This document shows, piece after piece, positions 9,142 through 17,462 of a DNA stretch of 52,463 bases (its first letter is position 1; each line of letters begins with the position of its first letter). This stretch comes from Candidatus Micrarchaeota archaeon CG10_big_fil_rev_8_21_14_0_10_45_29 (GTDB taxonomy: Archaea > Micrarchaeota > Micrarchaeia > Anstonellales > Anstonellaceae), in the NCBI GenBank assembly GCA_002778455.1, contig PFCD01000014.1, positions 1 to 52,463 on the forward strand, written 5' to 3'. The notes below the pieces were generated by a model, which did no database searches, had not been told where the DNA came from, and saw only the letters and a list, made by a program, of their open reading frames with translations. The position numbers were made by a program, and so were the translations under genes.

Positions 9142-9150
9142 CTTAAATAA
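9142..9150 (-). promoter_or_regulatory. TATA box of cgi121
   Basis: Read on the minus strand the sequence is TTATTTAAG, centred 27 nt upstream of the ATG at 9119. This is the spacing expected when transcription begins at the start codon. It decides the choice of the shorter reading frame. Confidence 0.55.
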
Positions 9151-9338
9151 CTGCCTGAAAAACCAAAATCCCAAAAAAACACAAGCAGGCAAAAAATTCC
9201 CGCGCCCGCATAAGCAAAGCAAAATAGCCAATACAAAACATAAAACAATATAGCGCTTGGCGGGCTTAAATTTTTTTTAAGAAAAATAAACTTAGAAAAA
9301 TTATATAAAAATAGAAAATTAAAATAAGAAGAAAAAAT

Positions 9339-9728
9339 TTAGATAAGCATCCCGTTTACAATGCCATCCTGCCCTACGCGGTTTGTTATTTTCGCCTTGC
9401 CGCTCTCGGTGTCTACAATGGCTCCCTTTGTAAGTATGTTCTGCCTTGCGTGGTGGCGGTTGTCAGGCGTCTCAATAACAGTTCTTAGGGCAACCTTTTT
9501 CACCTTGCCGTCCTTGCCACGCAAATTTATGTATTGCGCAGCCTTTATCACAGCCTTTCGCCTGTTGCCGCGGATGCTCACGCTTTTTCTCACGTCCTTG
9601 GCGCCGATTTTTGTGTTTGTAGGTGCGCTGCCGAAATAGCGCAGTTTCTTATCCTTGTTTTTCTTCCTTTTTCCGCCTGTTCCGCTTGTTTTTGTCTTGA
9701 ACGGCTTGTGATAATTGGTCATAAACAT
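9339..9728 (-). CDS. rps8e: Small ribosomal subunit protein eS8
   Basis: 129 residues from the ATG at 9728. This is an archaeal/eukaryotic-specific protein of the small ribosomal subunit. The basic N-terminus (K-T-S-G-T-G-G-K-R-K-K-N-K-D-K-K), the segment S-V-S-I-R-G-N-R-R-K-A and the ending K-A-K-I-T-N-R-V-G-Q-D-G-x-V-N-G-x-L are typical of S8e. The frame could begin with a GTG at 9734, or an ATG at 9722. AGGTGA ends 3 nt before 9728, so 9728 or 9722 is favoured. It appears monocistronic. Confidence 0.95.
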   Translation of the reverse strand: MFMTNYHKPFKTKTSGTGGKRKKNKDKKLRYFGSAPTNTKIGAKDVRKSVSIRGNRRKAVIKAAQYINLRGKDGKVKKVALRTVIETPDNRHHARQNILTKGAIVDTESGKAKITNRVGQDGIVNGMLI

Positions 9729-9921
9729 TTTCACCTTTTCTAACTTTAGGCTCTAAACTAAGAGTTTTCCTACTAACCTTATGCAAATAACGCTTTTTAA
9801 TCCTTTTTATTGCTTTAACTTCCCCCTTAGCTTCCCGCCCGCACCATCCCCCGAATTTCGAGGAACCACAGGCAAGCTAGCGCCCGATGCCTTTATTTAC
9901 CTCAAAATGCATTTATATCTT

Positions 9922-9986
9922 ATAAATGATGATTTGTGGATTCTTGAGCCCATAAAAGGCTATGATGAAATATTAAGTCTGATATA
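9922..9986 (+). ncRNA. Possible C/D box guide RNA
   Basis: The gap 9729-10085 has no convincing gene. Within it the order C box ATGATGA (9926-9932), D'-like TTGA (9944-9947), C' box ATGATGA (9962-9968) and D box CTGA (9979-9982) matches an archaeal C/D sRNA. Guides of 11 and 10 nt precede the two D boxes. The spacer can fold (AGCC/GGCT), and flanking TATA/TATA could form a weak terminal stem. A CTTTATTT box near 9890 is placed to start the RNA near 9920. The D' box is off-consensus and the terminal stem is weak, so it may be chance. Confidence 0.4.
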
Positions 9987-10085
9987 CAATTTCTAAATCT
10001 AAATAACGAGAATGCGCAATGCCACAAAAGCATCCGCCATGCCCGCCCTCTTAAATCCCAAACGCATGTGTCAGAGGTTTCTATT

Positions 10086-11444
10086 CTAAAACCCGAAAGC
10101 ATGCCCTATGGAGGGAATTATCAAGCTGCCCATCACATTGGTCCTACCCACCCCCCAAACACGGGGCAAATAGCCAATCATGGAAGCTGTTGCAAGCACA
10201 AAAAGCCCCGGCATTCCGTCGTTGAAAAATATCATTAATGCCAAATATATTGCAATCAATTTCATTAAAAATGAAAAATCTATTTTTCTTACAAGCAAAT
10301 CCATTCTCTTTGCAAAAACAATAAGCAAAAACGCCCCTATCCCTATTGCAAATAAAAATGCCCCCACAAGGGGCGGCAAATTCGAATTTGTAATAGGCGA
10401 CAATTCATTTGCAATCGCAACCATTCCAACCCGCGCAATTCCCACGCTTGCCCCAGACGCCAAAGCAAATACATTATGGCTTGCCTCAATAGAGGCTATG
10501 TGCGCAAGAAAATTCTTCGCATCATCCATCCTCAAAAATACGGAGGAGAAAACCGCTATTTGCGCGGGGGTGGAAATTCCCGGCACCAAATCCGCAAGCG
10601 CCCCGAATAAAATTCCCAGTATTATATACGCAAAACAGTTTTTTCCTATTTTCCCCCCCTTTTGCTGCTCAGGCAATTTCTGCCCTCCTTTGGCAAGCAT
10701 CAATGCAGGCATTGTAAAAAACCCTACAAATAATGCAAACAGCGGGTCTTTTAGGGGCATATTCAGCACCACAAGCCCCAAAGCCCCTGCAAGCAAAAAC
10801 ACAATTAACGCCTTTGAAATTTTTATAAGCTTAAAGTGCAGCAAAAACTTTTCCTTTTCCCCCAAAATATCTTTGTCTTTCCTACTCTTTTCAGGCATCT
10901 GCCCCCCTTTTTCCGCCAATGCGCCAAATGCAGCCCAGTCACCTTCCTCCGCGCAATATTTTTTTTCTTTTTCAGGCAGCTGCGCATTCTCATTTGTTTT
11001 ATTTTTTTCACGCCCCTCATTTAGCAAAAGCATAACTGAGGCAAAAATCAAAATATAGCCGATAAAGGGGTGCACAAATTCAAAGGCAACAGGAATAAAA
11101 GGCAAAATAAAAGGAATGCTAAGCGCGCTCAATAGCGAGGCAACAATTGCGGAAAAAGCAACTACGCCTGCAGCCTCAACTCCCCGCCCTTCCATAAGCA
11201 TCCTCTGCCCGGGAAGCAAAGCTATTTGCGTCTGCCCTTCAGGCACCCCTAAAAATATGGAAGGCAAAAACGCAAGCGCGCTATAAGCCCCCAAAATAAT
11301 CAATAGCCCGACAGGCAGCCATTCCTCCCCTCCCAGCCATCCTGCCAATACCGCGCCTATGCTGTTTGGATGAAGCCCTGGCAAAATACCTGCAAATATC
11401 CCAAGCAAAAGAAAGAGGACTAAAATAAAAACAGAAATTTGCAT
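10086..11444 (-). CDS. TctA-like polytopic membrane protein
   Basis: 452 residues with roughly ten hydrophobic helices. The start (G-I-F-A-G-I-L-P-G-L-H-P-N-S) and a second internal P-G-I-S-T-P-A-Q-I motif match the duplicated P-G-x-x-x-x motif of the TctA / DUF112 family. Bacterial TctA is the large membrane subunit of tricarboxylate transporters; archaeal homologues are uncharacterised. A charged cytosolic loop of about 60 residues (E-K-K-Y-C-A-E-E region) interrupts the middle. The ATG at 11444 is preferred over a TTG at 11456 because GGAGG lies 5 nt before it. The gene follows the OB-fold gene with a gap of 1 nt, so they are probably cotranscribed. Substrate is unknown. Confidence 0.85.
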   Translation of the reverse strand: MQISVFILVLFLLLGIFAGILPGLHPNSIGAVLAGWLGGEEWLPVGLLIILGAYSALAFLPSIFLGVPEGQTQIALLPGQRMLMEGRGVEAAGVVAFSAIVASLLSALSIPFILPFIPVAFEFVHPFIGYILIFASVMLLLNEGREKNKTNENAQLPEKEKKYCAEEGDWAAFGALAEKGGQMPEKSRKDKDILGEKEKFLLHFKLIKISKALIVFLLAGALGLVVLNMPLKDPLFALFVGFFTMPALMLAKGGQKLPEQQKGGKIGKNCFAYIILGILFGALADLVPGISTPAQIAVFSSVFLRMDDAKNFLAHIASIEASHNVFALASGASVGIARVGMVAIANELSPITNSNLPPLVGAFLFAIGIGAFLLIVFAKRMDLLVRKIDFSFLMKLIAIYLALMIFFNDGMPGLFVLATASMIGYLPRVWGVGRTNVMGSLIIPSIGHAFGF

Positions 11445-11445
11445 C

Positions 11446-11817
11446 CTATCCTCCAATATCTATTTTATGCGCCCTTACAAACCTGTTGCCACTAACTATT
11501 CCCACCTCTCCAAGCACCCGCACATCCCCTTTTGCATAAAGCGGGTCCTCAGCCACCCAGCTGCCGGCGGTTCCATCTGCAGCATAAACGCTCACGCACC
11601 TTGCAAAAGAGTCGCAAACACTGAGGGAATTTCCCTCATCCCTTGCTGTAATTTTCTCAACTTTCCCCGAAAAATTCACCCATTTCTCCTCTTGCGCTAT
11701 TTTTATTTGCGCAACAGTTGTTTGCGCATACTGGCTTTGCACAGGCCAATAATACAATATGAGAATTCCGATAATTGAGAGAAAAAGGGCAAATGCTTCA
11801 ATTTTTTGCAATTGCAT
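11446..11817 (-). CDS. Membrane-anchored OB-fold protein
   Basis: About 123 residues from the ATG at 11817. Residues 5-25 form one transmembrane helix (A-F-A-L-F-L-S-I-I-G-I-L-I-L-Y-Y-W). The rest (V-N-F-S-G-K-V-E-K-I-T to V-R-V-L-G-E-V) looks like a small beta-barrel of the OB-fold nucleic-acid-binding type. The frame can be extended to 11856, but a TATA box 26 nt upstream of 11817 supports the shorter leaderless start. It is immediately upstream of the TctA-like gene, suggesting a joint membrane function. The role of the OB-fold is not known. Confidence 0.75.
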   Translation of the reverse strand: MQLQKIEAFALFLSIIGILILYYWPVQSQYAQTTVAQIKIAQEEKWVNFSGKVEKITARDEGNSLSVCDSFARCVSVYAADGTAGSWVAEDPLYAKGDVRVLGEVGIVSGNRFVRAHKIDIGG

Positions 11818-11838
11818 GCAAAAAAAAGCATTTGAAAA

Positions 11839-11847
11839 ATTTATATT
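11839..11847. promoter_or_regulatory. Shared bidirectional TATA box
   Basis: ATTTATATT (centre about 11843) lies 26 nt from the ATG of the minus-strand gene at 11817 and 26 nt from the plus-strand ATG at 11869. The near-palindromic box can be read as a TATA element on both strands. It would give leaderless transcripts in both directions. Confidence 0.6.
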
Positions 11848-11868
11848 GCCTCCCACCCATATTATGCC

Positions 11869-13152
11869 ATGCCAATATTGCTAAAAAACGCGTTAATTCT
11901 GCTTGGCTCAAAGCCCTGCAAATTCAGGCGAGCTTCTCTTCTTATAGAAAATAATAAAATATCCTCTCTAAACCCGAAAAAGCTTCCAAAAGAGGCTCAA
12001 ATAATAGACTGCTCAAAAAAAATTGTTTTGCCCGGGCTTATAAACGCCCACACCCACTCGCCCATGAGCATATTGCGGGGCATAGGCGATGATTTGCCTC
12101 TTGCAAAATGGCTAAAAGAGGCGATGTGGCCAAGGGAGAAAAAGCTCTCTCCATCCGATATTAAAACAGGCGCATCCCTTGCAATATGCGAGATGCTCAG
12201 AAACGGCACCACCTGTTTTAGCGACCATTATTTTCACATGGATTCTGTTGCAGATGCTGCCAAAGAGGCGGGCATAAGGGCGGTTTTGGGCTACTCAATG
12301 ATAGATATGGGAAATTTTGAAGAGAGGGGAAAAAGCGAATTGAAAATAGCGGATGCGTTTGCAAAAAAAATAAAAGAAATGCGCCATTCGCTTCTCACTC
12401 CCTCAATAAACCCGCACGCAATAAATACCTGCTCAAAAGAATTGCTTGAGAATTCCGCCACACTTGCAAAAAAATATGATTGTGTTCTGCATATACACGC
12501 CGCAGAGACGCGCGCAGAGCTTTCCCATTCACTCAAAACCCATAAATTGCGCCCAATTCAGCTTCTTGAGAAATGCGGCTGCCTCACAAAAAACACAGTG
12601 CTTGCGCACGGGGTATATGTGACAAAAGGGGAAATTTCCCAAATAGCAAAGAAGGGCGCATCTGTGTGCACCTGCCCTGTATCCAACTTAAAGCTTGCCT
12701 CAGGGGGCGCCCCTCCCATACCGCAATATTTGCATAACAAGGTAAATTTGTGCATAGGCACTGACGGCGCGGCAAGCAACAACTCCCTCTCGTTATTTGA
12801 GAGTGCGAAAGTGGGCGCAATAGAGCAAAAAAACTTTCATTTTGACGCATCCGCAATAAAGGCAGATGATTATTTGCATATGCTCTGTGAGGGAGGGGCA
12901 AAGGCGCTGAAAATAAACGCAGGAAAAATAAAAGAAGGCGCTTTGGCAGATATTATTTTGCTTGATGCAAATTCTTCCAACCTTATGCCATTTTCAAACA
13001 ACGCCGGATGGCTCATATATTCGGCAGGCTCGCAAAATATCTCTGATGTAATAATAAACGGGGAATTTGTAATGAAAGAGAGGCAAATTCTTTTCCTTAA
13101 CGAGGAGAAAATATTTGAGGCGGCGCAAAAAATAGCCGAGCGGATAAACTAA
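11869..13152 (+). CDS. mtaD: Amidohydrolase, MTA/SAH (or 5'-deoxyadenosine) deaminase family
   Basis: 427 residues, full length for the MtaD/DadD family of zinc/iron amidohydrolases that deaminate adenosine derivatives such as S-adenosylhomocysteine, methylthioadenosine or 5'-deoxyadenosine. Metal ligands are visible in N-A-H-T-H-S-P-M-S (about residues 59-67), H-I-H-A-A-E-T, L-A-H-G-V and G-T-D-G-A-A-S-N-N. An N-terminal and a C-terminal strand segment (G-A-L-A-D-I-I-L-L-D) make up the usual composite domain. The exact substrate cannot be read from sequence. It has its own leaderless promoter shared with the divergent OB-fold gene. Confidence 0.88.
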   Translation: MPILLKNALILLGSKPCKFRRASLLIENNKISSLNPKKLPKEAQIIDCSKKIVLPGLINAHTHSPMSILRGIGDDLPLAKWLKEAMWPREKKLSPSDIKTGASLAICEMLRNGTTCFSDHYFHMDSVADAAKEAGIRAVLGYSMIDMGNFEERGKSELKIADAFAKKIKEMRHSLLTPSINPHAINTCSKELLENSATLAKKYDCVLHIHAAETRAELSHSLKTHKLRPIQLLEKCGCLTKNTVLAHGVYVTKGEISQIAKKGASVCTCPVSNLKLASGGAPPIPQYLHNKVNLCIGTDGAASNNSLSLFESAKVGAIEQKNFHFDASAIKADDYLHMLCEGGAKALKINAGKIKEGALADIILLDANSSNLMPFSNNAGWLIYSAGSQNISDVIINGEFVMKERQILFLNEEKIFEAAQKIAERIN

Positions 13153-13293
13153 ACTTTTCTGAACCTGCCCGCAAAAACCGCCAAACTTTTCTGAACCTGC
13201 CCGCAAAAACACGGGCTTGCCAAAAACCCTCTATTTTTTTATGCCTGCCCGCAAAAACACGGGCTTGCCAAAAGCTCTCTATTTTTTTTTATG
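13151..13293. repeat. Two nested tandem repeats with hairpins
   Basis: A 32-bp unit starting AAACTTTTCTGAACCTGCCC occurs at 13151-13182 and again from 13183. The second copy runs into a 48-50-bp unit (starting CCTGCCCGCAAAAACACGGG) at 13196-13243, repeated at 13244-13293. Each long unit contains the stem GCCCG/CGGGC and ends in a T7-T9 run. The block fills the gap between a plus-strand and a minus-strand gene, so it can act as a repeated bidirectional terminator. It is not a CRISPR array because there are no unique spacers. Confidence 0.8.
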
Positions 13294-13308
13294 CCTGCAA
13301 ACCCGCCG

Positions 13309-13914
13309 CTATTTGTTATCCTTTTTTTTGCAGGCTTCTATCTGCAAATAAATAAACGAAATTATTGACAATGCCGCAAGCAGCCAGAGCAAATAATGCG
13401 CATATTGCAAATAGCCCAAAACAAAGAAAATAAGCGCTATAAATATTGAGATAACCCTCTCGGTGCGCGGCAAAATAGTTTTCATTTTCGCAGCCGCATC
13501 TGCATCCATCACTCCCCTATGCGATGCATATGCTTTTGAGAAGCTTGTCATGCAGGTGCCGAAAAAAAGCAAAAGCAAAGAGGGGAGCATAAGCGTTGCA
13601 TCAAATAAAAGAGGCAAAAGCGCAAAAAACTCCACAAGCCGATCGCTCATTCCATCTAAATACGCACCAAAAGAGGAGGATAAATTTTTAGCCCTTGCAA
13701 CTGCCCCGTCAAGCCCGTCGCACGCAAAAGAGAGAAATATTAGCAATATCCCGAAAATATTTTTCTCAAAAACAAAATAAGCGCCGGAGGCGGCCAAAAG
13801 TGCGGATAAAATTGTAATATGATTCGGATGAAGTGGCAAAGGCTTTAGAAATTCCCCCACGTTTTTTTGCATCCCTGAAAAAATATTTTTTATCATTTTT
13901 TGCCCCGAAAACAT
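13309..13914 (-). CDS. CDP-alcohol phosphatidyltransferase family membrane enzyme
   Basis: 201 residues with several hydrophobic helices. The hallmark D-G-x2-A-R-x8-G-x3-D-x3-D is present as D-G-L-D-G-A-V-A-R ... F-G-A-Y-L-D-G-M-S-D-R, starting near residue 66. Such enzymes transfer a phosphoalcohol from a CDP-activated lipid. In archaea they make phospholipid head groups such as archaetidylinositol phosphate or archaetidylglycerol phosphate. The acceptor here is not determined. It lies downstream of the HAD phosphatase gene on the same strand, with a 58-bp gap. Confidence 0.88.
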   Translation of the reverse strand: MFSGQKMIKNIFSGMQKNVGEFLKPLPLHPNHITILSALLAASGAYFVFEKNIFGILLIFLSFACDGLDGAVARAKNLSSSFGAYLDGMSDRLVEFFALLPLLFDATLMLPSLLLLFFGTCMTSFSKAYASHRGVMDADAAAKMKTILPRTERVISIFIALIFFVLGYLQYAHYLLWLLAALSIISFIYLQIEACKKKDNK

Positions 13915-13972
13915 TTATCCAAGCCGATTTTCAACTCTTCTCGCCCGCCCCTATTTCCCTGCCAGAGTTTTT

Positions 13973-14752
13973 CTACCCTGCGATTCCCCCGCCAGAATTA
14001 TCTTTTCCCCTCTCTTTTGCGAATTTCTTCAAATCCTTCTCAAATTCCTCATCGCTTGCCTCGGAAAACGGCACCGCCTTTTTCACTATTTTTTCAATCA
14101 TTTTTGCCTCAACAAGCTTTTGCATGGCATCATCAAAGTCTTTTGCAATAATTTTTGCGGCAGAGAAATCCTGCCCCTGCGTAAATTCATTGGGTATTGC
14201 GACAACATAGAGCCCGGCATCAACAGCCGCCCTCACGCCCACGTCCGTATCCTCAAAAGCAACCGTCTCAGAGGGATTTGAATTCATCTTCTCGCAGGCA
14301 AGCGCATAAATATCTGGCGCCGGCTTTGCGTTTTTCACATCCTCAACGCTTATTTTCACATTAAACACATTTTGCGCCCCTATCTGCTTTAGCTTCTCTT
14401 CCATCTCATCGCGCGGGCATGAGGTTGCAACCGCCACCGGAATTTTGCGCAATGAAAAATAATCCACCGCCTCCTTTGCGCCCGGCATTCTTTTAAGAGA
14501 GCCTTGAGCAAACCAATCCTTCACCTGCCTCTCTTTTACTTTAAGCATTTCTCCTTTTTTTATTTTAATAGAGAATTTCTCGCACAATATCCTTTCTATC
14601 TCATCTCCGTGCTTTCCTGCGTATTTGTAATATTCCTCCCTGCTTATCTCCTTTTTATGCGGGCCCAGCGCCACATTCCACGCCATCCAGTGAAACTTTT
14701 CTGTGCGAAGGAGCGTCCCGTCCAAATCAAATACTGCCGCCTTTATTTTCAT
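13973..14752 (-). CDS. HAD-superfamily phosphatase (beta-phosphoglucomutase-like)
   Basis: 259 residues. Motif I is V-F-D-L-D-G-T-L at residues 7-14, with D9 the predicted nucleophile and D11 the acid/base. Motif II is V-A-T-S-C, and motif III/IV is K-P-A-P-D-I-Y ... A-F-E-D-T-D-V-G-V-R-A-A. The helical cap between residues about 18 and 90 is of the class used by phosphoglycolate phosphatase and beta-phosphoglucomutase. Riboflavin synthesis needs a HAD phosphatase that is otherwise missing from the window, but nothing specific links this gene to it. The ATG at 14752 is chosen over an upstream GTG; GTGAT lies just before it. Confidence 0.85.
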   Translation of the reverse strand: MKIKAAVFDLDGTLLRTEKFHWMAWNVALGPHKKEISREEYYKYAGKHGDEIERILCEKFSIKIKKGEMLKVKERQVKDWFAQGSLKRMPGAKEAVDYFSLRKIPVAVATSCPRDEMEEKLKQIGAQNVFNVKISVEDVKNAKPAPDIYALACEKMNSNPSETVAFEDTDVGVRAAVDAGLYVVAIPNEFTQGQDFSAAKIIAKDFDDAMQKLVEAKMIEKIVKKAVPFSEASDEEFEKDLKKFAKERGKDNSGGGIAG

Positions 14753-14767
14753 AAAAATCACATTAGA

Positions 14768-16717
14768 TTACTCAATATTTTTCTTTGCCTCAATAATTTT
14801 CTTAACAGCAAGGATAAATTCCTCCACCCGCATGTTAAACTGCTTTCCGTCCCTCTGCCTTACCTGCAATTCCCCGCTCTCCTTCTCCTTTTTGCCCACA
14901 ACAAGCATGTAAGGGATTTTTTGCATTTGCGCATCCCTTATTTTGGCGTTAATTGTCTCTGTCTTCTCATTAACTTCCGCCCTTATGCCTGCCTCTTTGA
15001 ATTTGGAGGCAAGCTCTTTTGCAAATTCTATCATCTCATCATTTATGGGCAAAAGCGCAACCTGCACAGGCGCGAGCCACACCGGGAATTTCCCTGCATA
15101 ATGCTCTATCAATATGCCCATAAACCTCTCTATAGAGCCAAGCACCGCCCTGTGTATAACTATCGGCGTGTGCTTTTTTCCGTCGCTTCCCTCATATTCG
15201 CATGAAAAGCGCCCAGGCATCTGAAAGTCAAGCTGTATTGTGGATAGCTGCCAAACCCGCCCTATGGCGTCTTTTACCTTAAAATCAATTTTCGGGCCGT
15301 AAAAGGCGCCGTCCCCCTCGTTAATTTCGTATTTTATGCCAGATTTTTCAAGCACGCTTTTAAGCGACTTTTCAGCCGCATCCCATGTTTCCCTCTCGCC
15401 CATGTATTTTGGCGGTCGGGTGGAAAGCTCTGCAAAATATTCAAACCCAAACACAAGGAAAAGCTTTTTCACAAGCTCCATCACTTCCTCCACCTGCGCC
15501 TCCACCTGCTCGGGGGTGCAGAAGATGTGGGCGTCATCCTGCACAAAAGCCCTTACGCGAACCATTCCTGATAGCACGCCTGAGAGTTCATGCCTGTGCA
15601 CAAGCCCGAATTCCGCCAATTTCAGGGGCAAATCCCTATAGCTTCTTGTGGAATTATTAAAAACAAGCATATGCCCCGGGCAATTCATGGGCTTTAGCGC
15701 ATATTCCTGCTCGTCAATTTGGGTAAAATACATATTATCTTTGTAATGCTCCCAATGCCCGGAGGTGTGCCAGAGGGAATTGTTGTAAACAATAGGGCTG
15801 TTTATCTCAAGATAGCCAAGTTTTTTTTGCTCTGCCCTCATATATTGCACAAGCTCATCGCGCACTATCGCCCCTTTCGGAAGAAGAAAAGGCATTCCGG
15901 GCGCAAGCTCGCTAAACATGATAAGCCCAAGCTCTTTTCCTATTTTGCGGTGGTCTCGCGCCTGCGCCTGCTCAAGGCGGTGCAAATATTCATCAAGCTC
16001 TTTTTTTGTTGCAAAGCATGTGCCATAAATTCTTTGCAGCATGTCGTTTTCGCTGCTTCCCCGCCAGTAAGCGCCGGCAACTTTCATCAATTTAAACGCG
16101 CCCACTCTTCCGGTGGAAGGCAAATGGGGCCCTGAGCACAAATCAAAGAAAAACTCCCCAACATGCGGCGGGCTTTTTCCTGTTTTCTTATTATAGTAGA
16201 CGCTTATTTTCTCGCTTGCAGGCAATTCCTCTATAAGCTCCCTCTTATACTTGTTATCAGGGTATAATTTTAGCGCCTTCTCACGGCTTACCTCAATCCT
16301 CTCAAAAGGCTGGTTCTCATCTATTATATTTTGCATCTCTTTCTCAATTTTTAGCAAATTCTCGGGTGTAAATGGCTCTTTTTTTGCAAAATCATAATAA
16401 AACCCGTCCTCAATAACAGGTCCTATAGTAAGCTTTACATTTGGAAAAACCCTTAGCACAGCCTGCGCCATCACATGCGCGCATGAGTGGCGCATCACCT
16501 CAAGCCCCTCAGAAGAATCCGGCTTATATAGCACAAATTTGGCGCTCTTCTCTATTTTGCGCCCCAAATCCACCACCTTGCCGTCCAGCGACCCTGCAAC
16601 AACTGCCTTTGCAAGCCCGGGGCCTATTTTTGCCGCAGCCTCAAGCACCGTGCTTCCCTTAGGCATTTCAAGCTTTTTGCCGTCCGGCAATGTAAGTATT
16701 ATGTTTTCCTTTGGCAT
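14768..16717 (-). CDS. thrS: Threonyl-tRNA synthetase, bacterial type
   Basis: 649 residues. Order of domains: TGS (residues about 5-65), N2 editing domain with H-x3-H (H77, H81) and the C-S-G-P-H motif, class II catalytic core (M-N-C-P-G-H zinc region and V-R-V-R-A-F-V-Q-D-D-A-H motif 2), then an anticodon-binding domain from about residue 545 (V-W-L-A-P-V-Q-V-A-L-L-P). This architecture is bacterial/eukaryotic. Most archaeal ThrRS instead carry a D-aminoacyl-tRNA-deacylase-like editing domain and no TGS. That points to horizontal acquisition, known for several archaeal groups. Confidence 0.97.
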   Translation of the reverse strand: MPKENIILTLPDGKKLEMPKGSTVLEAAAKIGPGLAKAVVAGSLDGKVVDLGRKIEKSAKFVLYKPDSSEGLEVMRHSCAHVMAQAVLRVFPNVKLTIGPVIEDGFYYDFAKKEPFTPENLLKIEKEMQNIIDENQPFERIEVSREKALKLYPDNKYKRELIEELPASEKISVYYNKKTGKSPPHVGEFFFDLCSGPHLPSTGRVGAFKLMKVAGAYWRGSSENDMLQRIYGTCFATKKELDEYLHRLEQAQARDHRKIGKELGLIMFSELAPGMPFLLPKGAIVRDELVQYMRAEQKKLGYLEINSPIVYNNSLWHTSGHWEHYKDNMYFTQIDEQEYALKPMNCPGHMLVFNNSTRSYRDLPLKLAEFGLVHRHELSGVLSGMVRVRAFVQDDAHIFCTPEQVEAQVEEVMELVKKLFLVFGFEYFAELSTRPPKYMGERETWDAAEKSLKSVLEKSGIKYEINEGDGAFYGPKIDFKVKDAIGRVWQLSTIQLDFQMPGRFSCEYEGSDGKKHTPIVIHRAVLGSIERFMGILIEHYAGKFPVWLAPVQVALLPINDEMIEFAKELASKFKEAGIRAEVNEKTETINAKIRDAQMQKIPYMLVVGKKEKESGELQVRQRDGKQFNMRVEEFILAVKKIIEAKKNIE

Positions 16718-16865
16718 GGATTAATTACCCCAGCAACATATTAAAAAGATAAGCAATAGATGCAAAAAACTTTTCCAGCCAAAGCCCAAAAACAAAAATA
16801 GAAAATTGGATGCAGAAAAAGCCGTTTTTTTTGCAAATTAAAAAAGCTGGAAAATAAAAATAATT

Positions 16866-17462
16866 TTATCCGTTTTTCTTCTTTCTGCGAGCCGCCTCTT
16901 TTGCAGAGCGCAAATTCTCGGCATACTGCCTCTCTGCAGGCCAGAATTTCTTTGCCTGCTCAAAATCCTCAATAGCATAGCCGAATTTGCCTTCTTCATA
17001 GCTTTTTACGCCCCTTCCGTTGCATGCAACAGCCAAAGCCTGCAAAATATCCTTGTCATCAGGCTCCATCTTGAGAGCCTCGCGCAAATCGCGTATTGAT
17101 TCCGTGTATTTTCCCTTATTATATCCGTTATACGCATTTTCGCAAAGCATGTCAATTTTCTGCTTTCTGTACGAATCCTGGGTAATTTTGAGGTTTTCCT
17201 TATATTGCTCGTTTGCTTTATCCAGCTCATGCGCCTTCTCAAAATCATTTAGCGCCTTCTCATATCCCCTGGCATCAAATTTTGCAACTCCCCTGTTTGA
17301 GTAGGTGTTTGCCAGCGCCGCTTTGAATTGGGCATTATTCGGGTCAGCATCAAGCGCCGCCCTAAATTCGGTAACTGCCTTGTTGTAATCCCTCTTGTTG
17401 TAAAAAATAACACCGGAATTATATCTTTCAATAGCCACTTTCTTGGATCGTTTTTTTGCCAT
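16866..17462 (-). CDS. Tetratricopeptide repeat (TPR) protein
   Basis: 198 residues, basic at both ends (starting M-A-K-K-R-S-K-K, ending R-R-K-K-K-N-G). At least four TPR units are visible, with consensus spacing such as N-K-R-D-Y-N-K-A-V-T-E-F-R-A-A-L-D-A-D-P-N-N, G-Y-E-K-A-L-N-D-F-E-K-A, G-K-Y-T-E-S-I-R-D-L-R-E-A-L and G-K-F-G-Y-A-I-E-D-F-E-Q-A. TPRs mediate protein-protein contacts; the partner is unknown. It lacks a signal peptide or membrane segment, so it is probably cytosolic. The gap of about 150 bp on its 3' side is AT-rich and holds nothing recognisable. Confidence 0.9.
   Translation of the reverse strand: MAKKRSKKVAIERYNSGVIFYNKRDYNKAVTEFRAALDADPNNAQFKAALANTYSNRGVAKFDARGYEKALNDFEKAHELDKANEQYKENLKITQDSYRKQKIDMLCENAYNGYNKGKYTESIRDLREALKMEPDDKDILQALAVACNGRGVKSYEEGKFGYAIEDFEQAKKFWPAERQYAENLRSAKEAARRKKKNG

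Noticed and set aside
9120-9248. Transmembrane N-terminus for the Cgi121-like protein
   Set aside because: The hydrophobic stretch overlaps a well-placed TATA box and would be unprecedented for this cytosolic KEOPS subunit.
9781-9996. 71-codon frame on the plus strand in the gap between eS8 and the TctA-like gene
   Set aside because: Low-complexity N-terminal half, no ribosome binding site or fitting TATA box, no resemblance to known proteins. The C/D-box-like elements overlap it and explain part of the sequence at least as well.
13151-13293. CRISPR-like array
   Set aside because: Only two units of each type, directly abutting and without unique spacers; no cas genes in the window.
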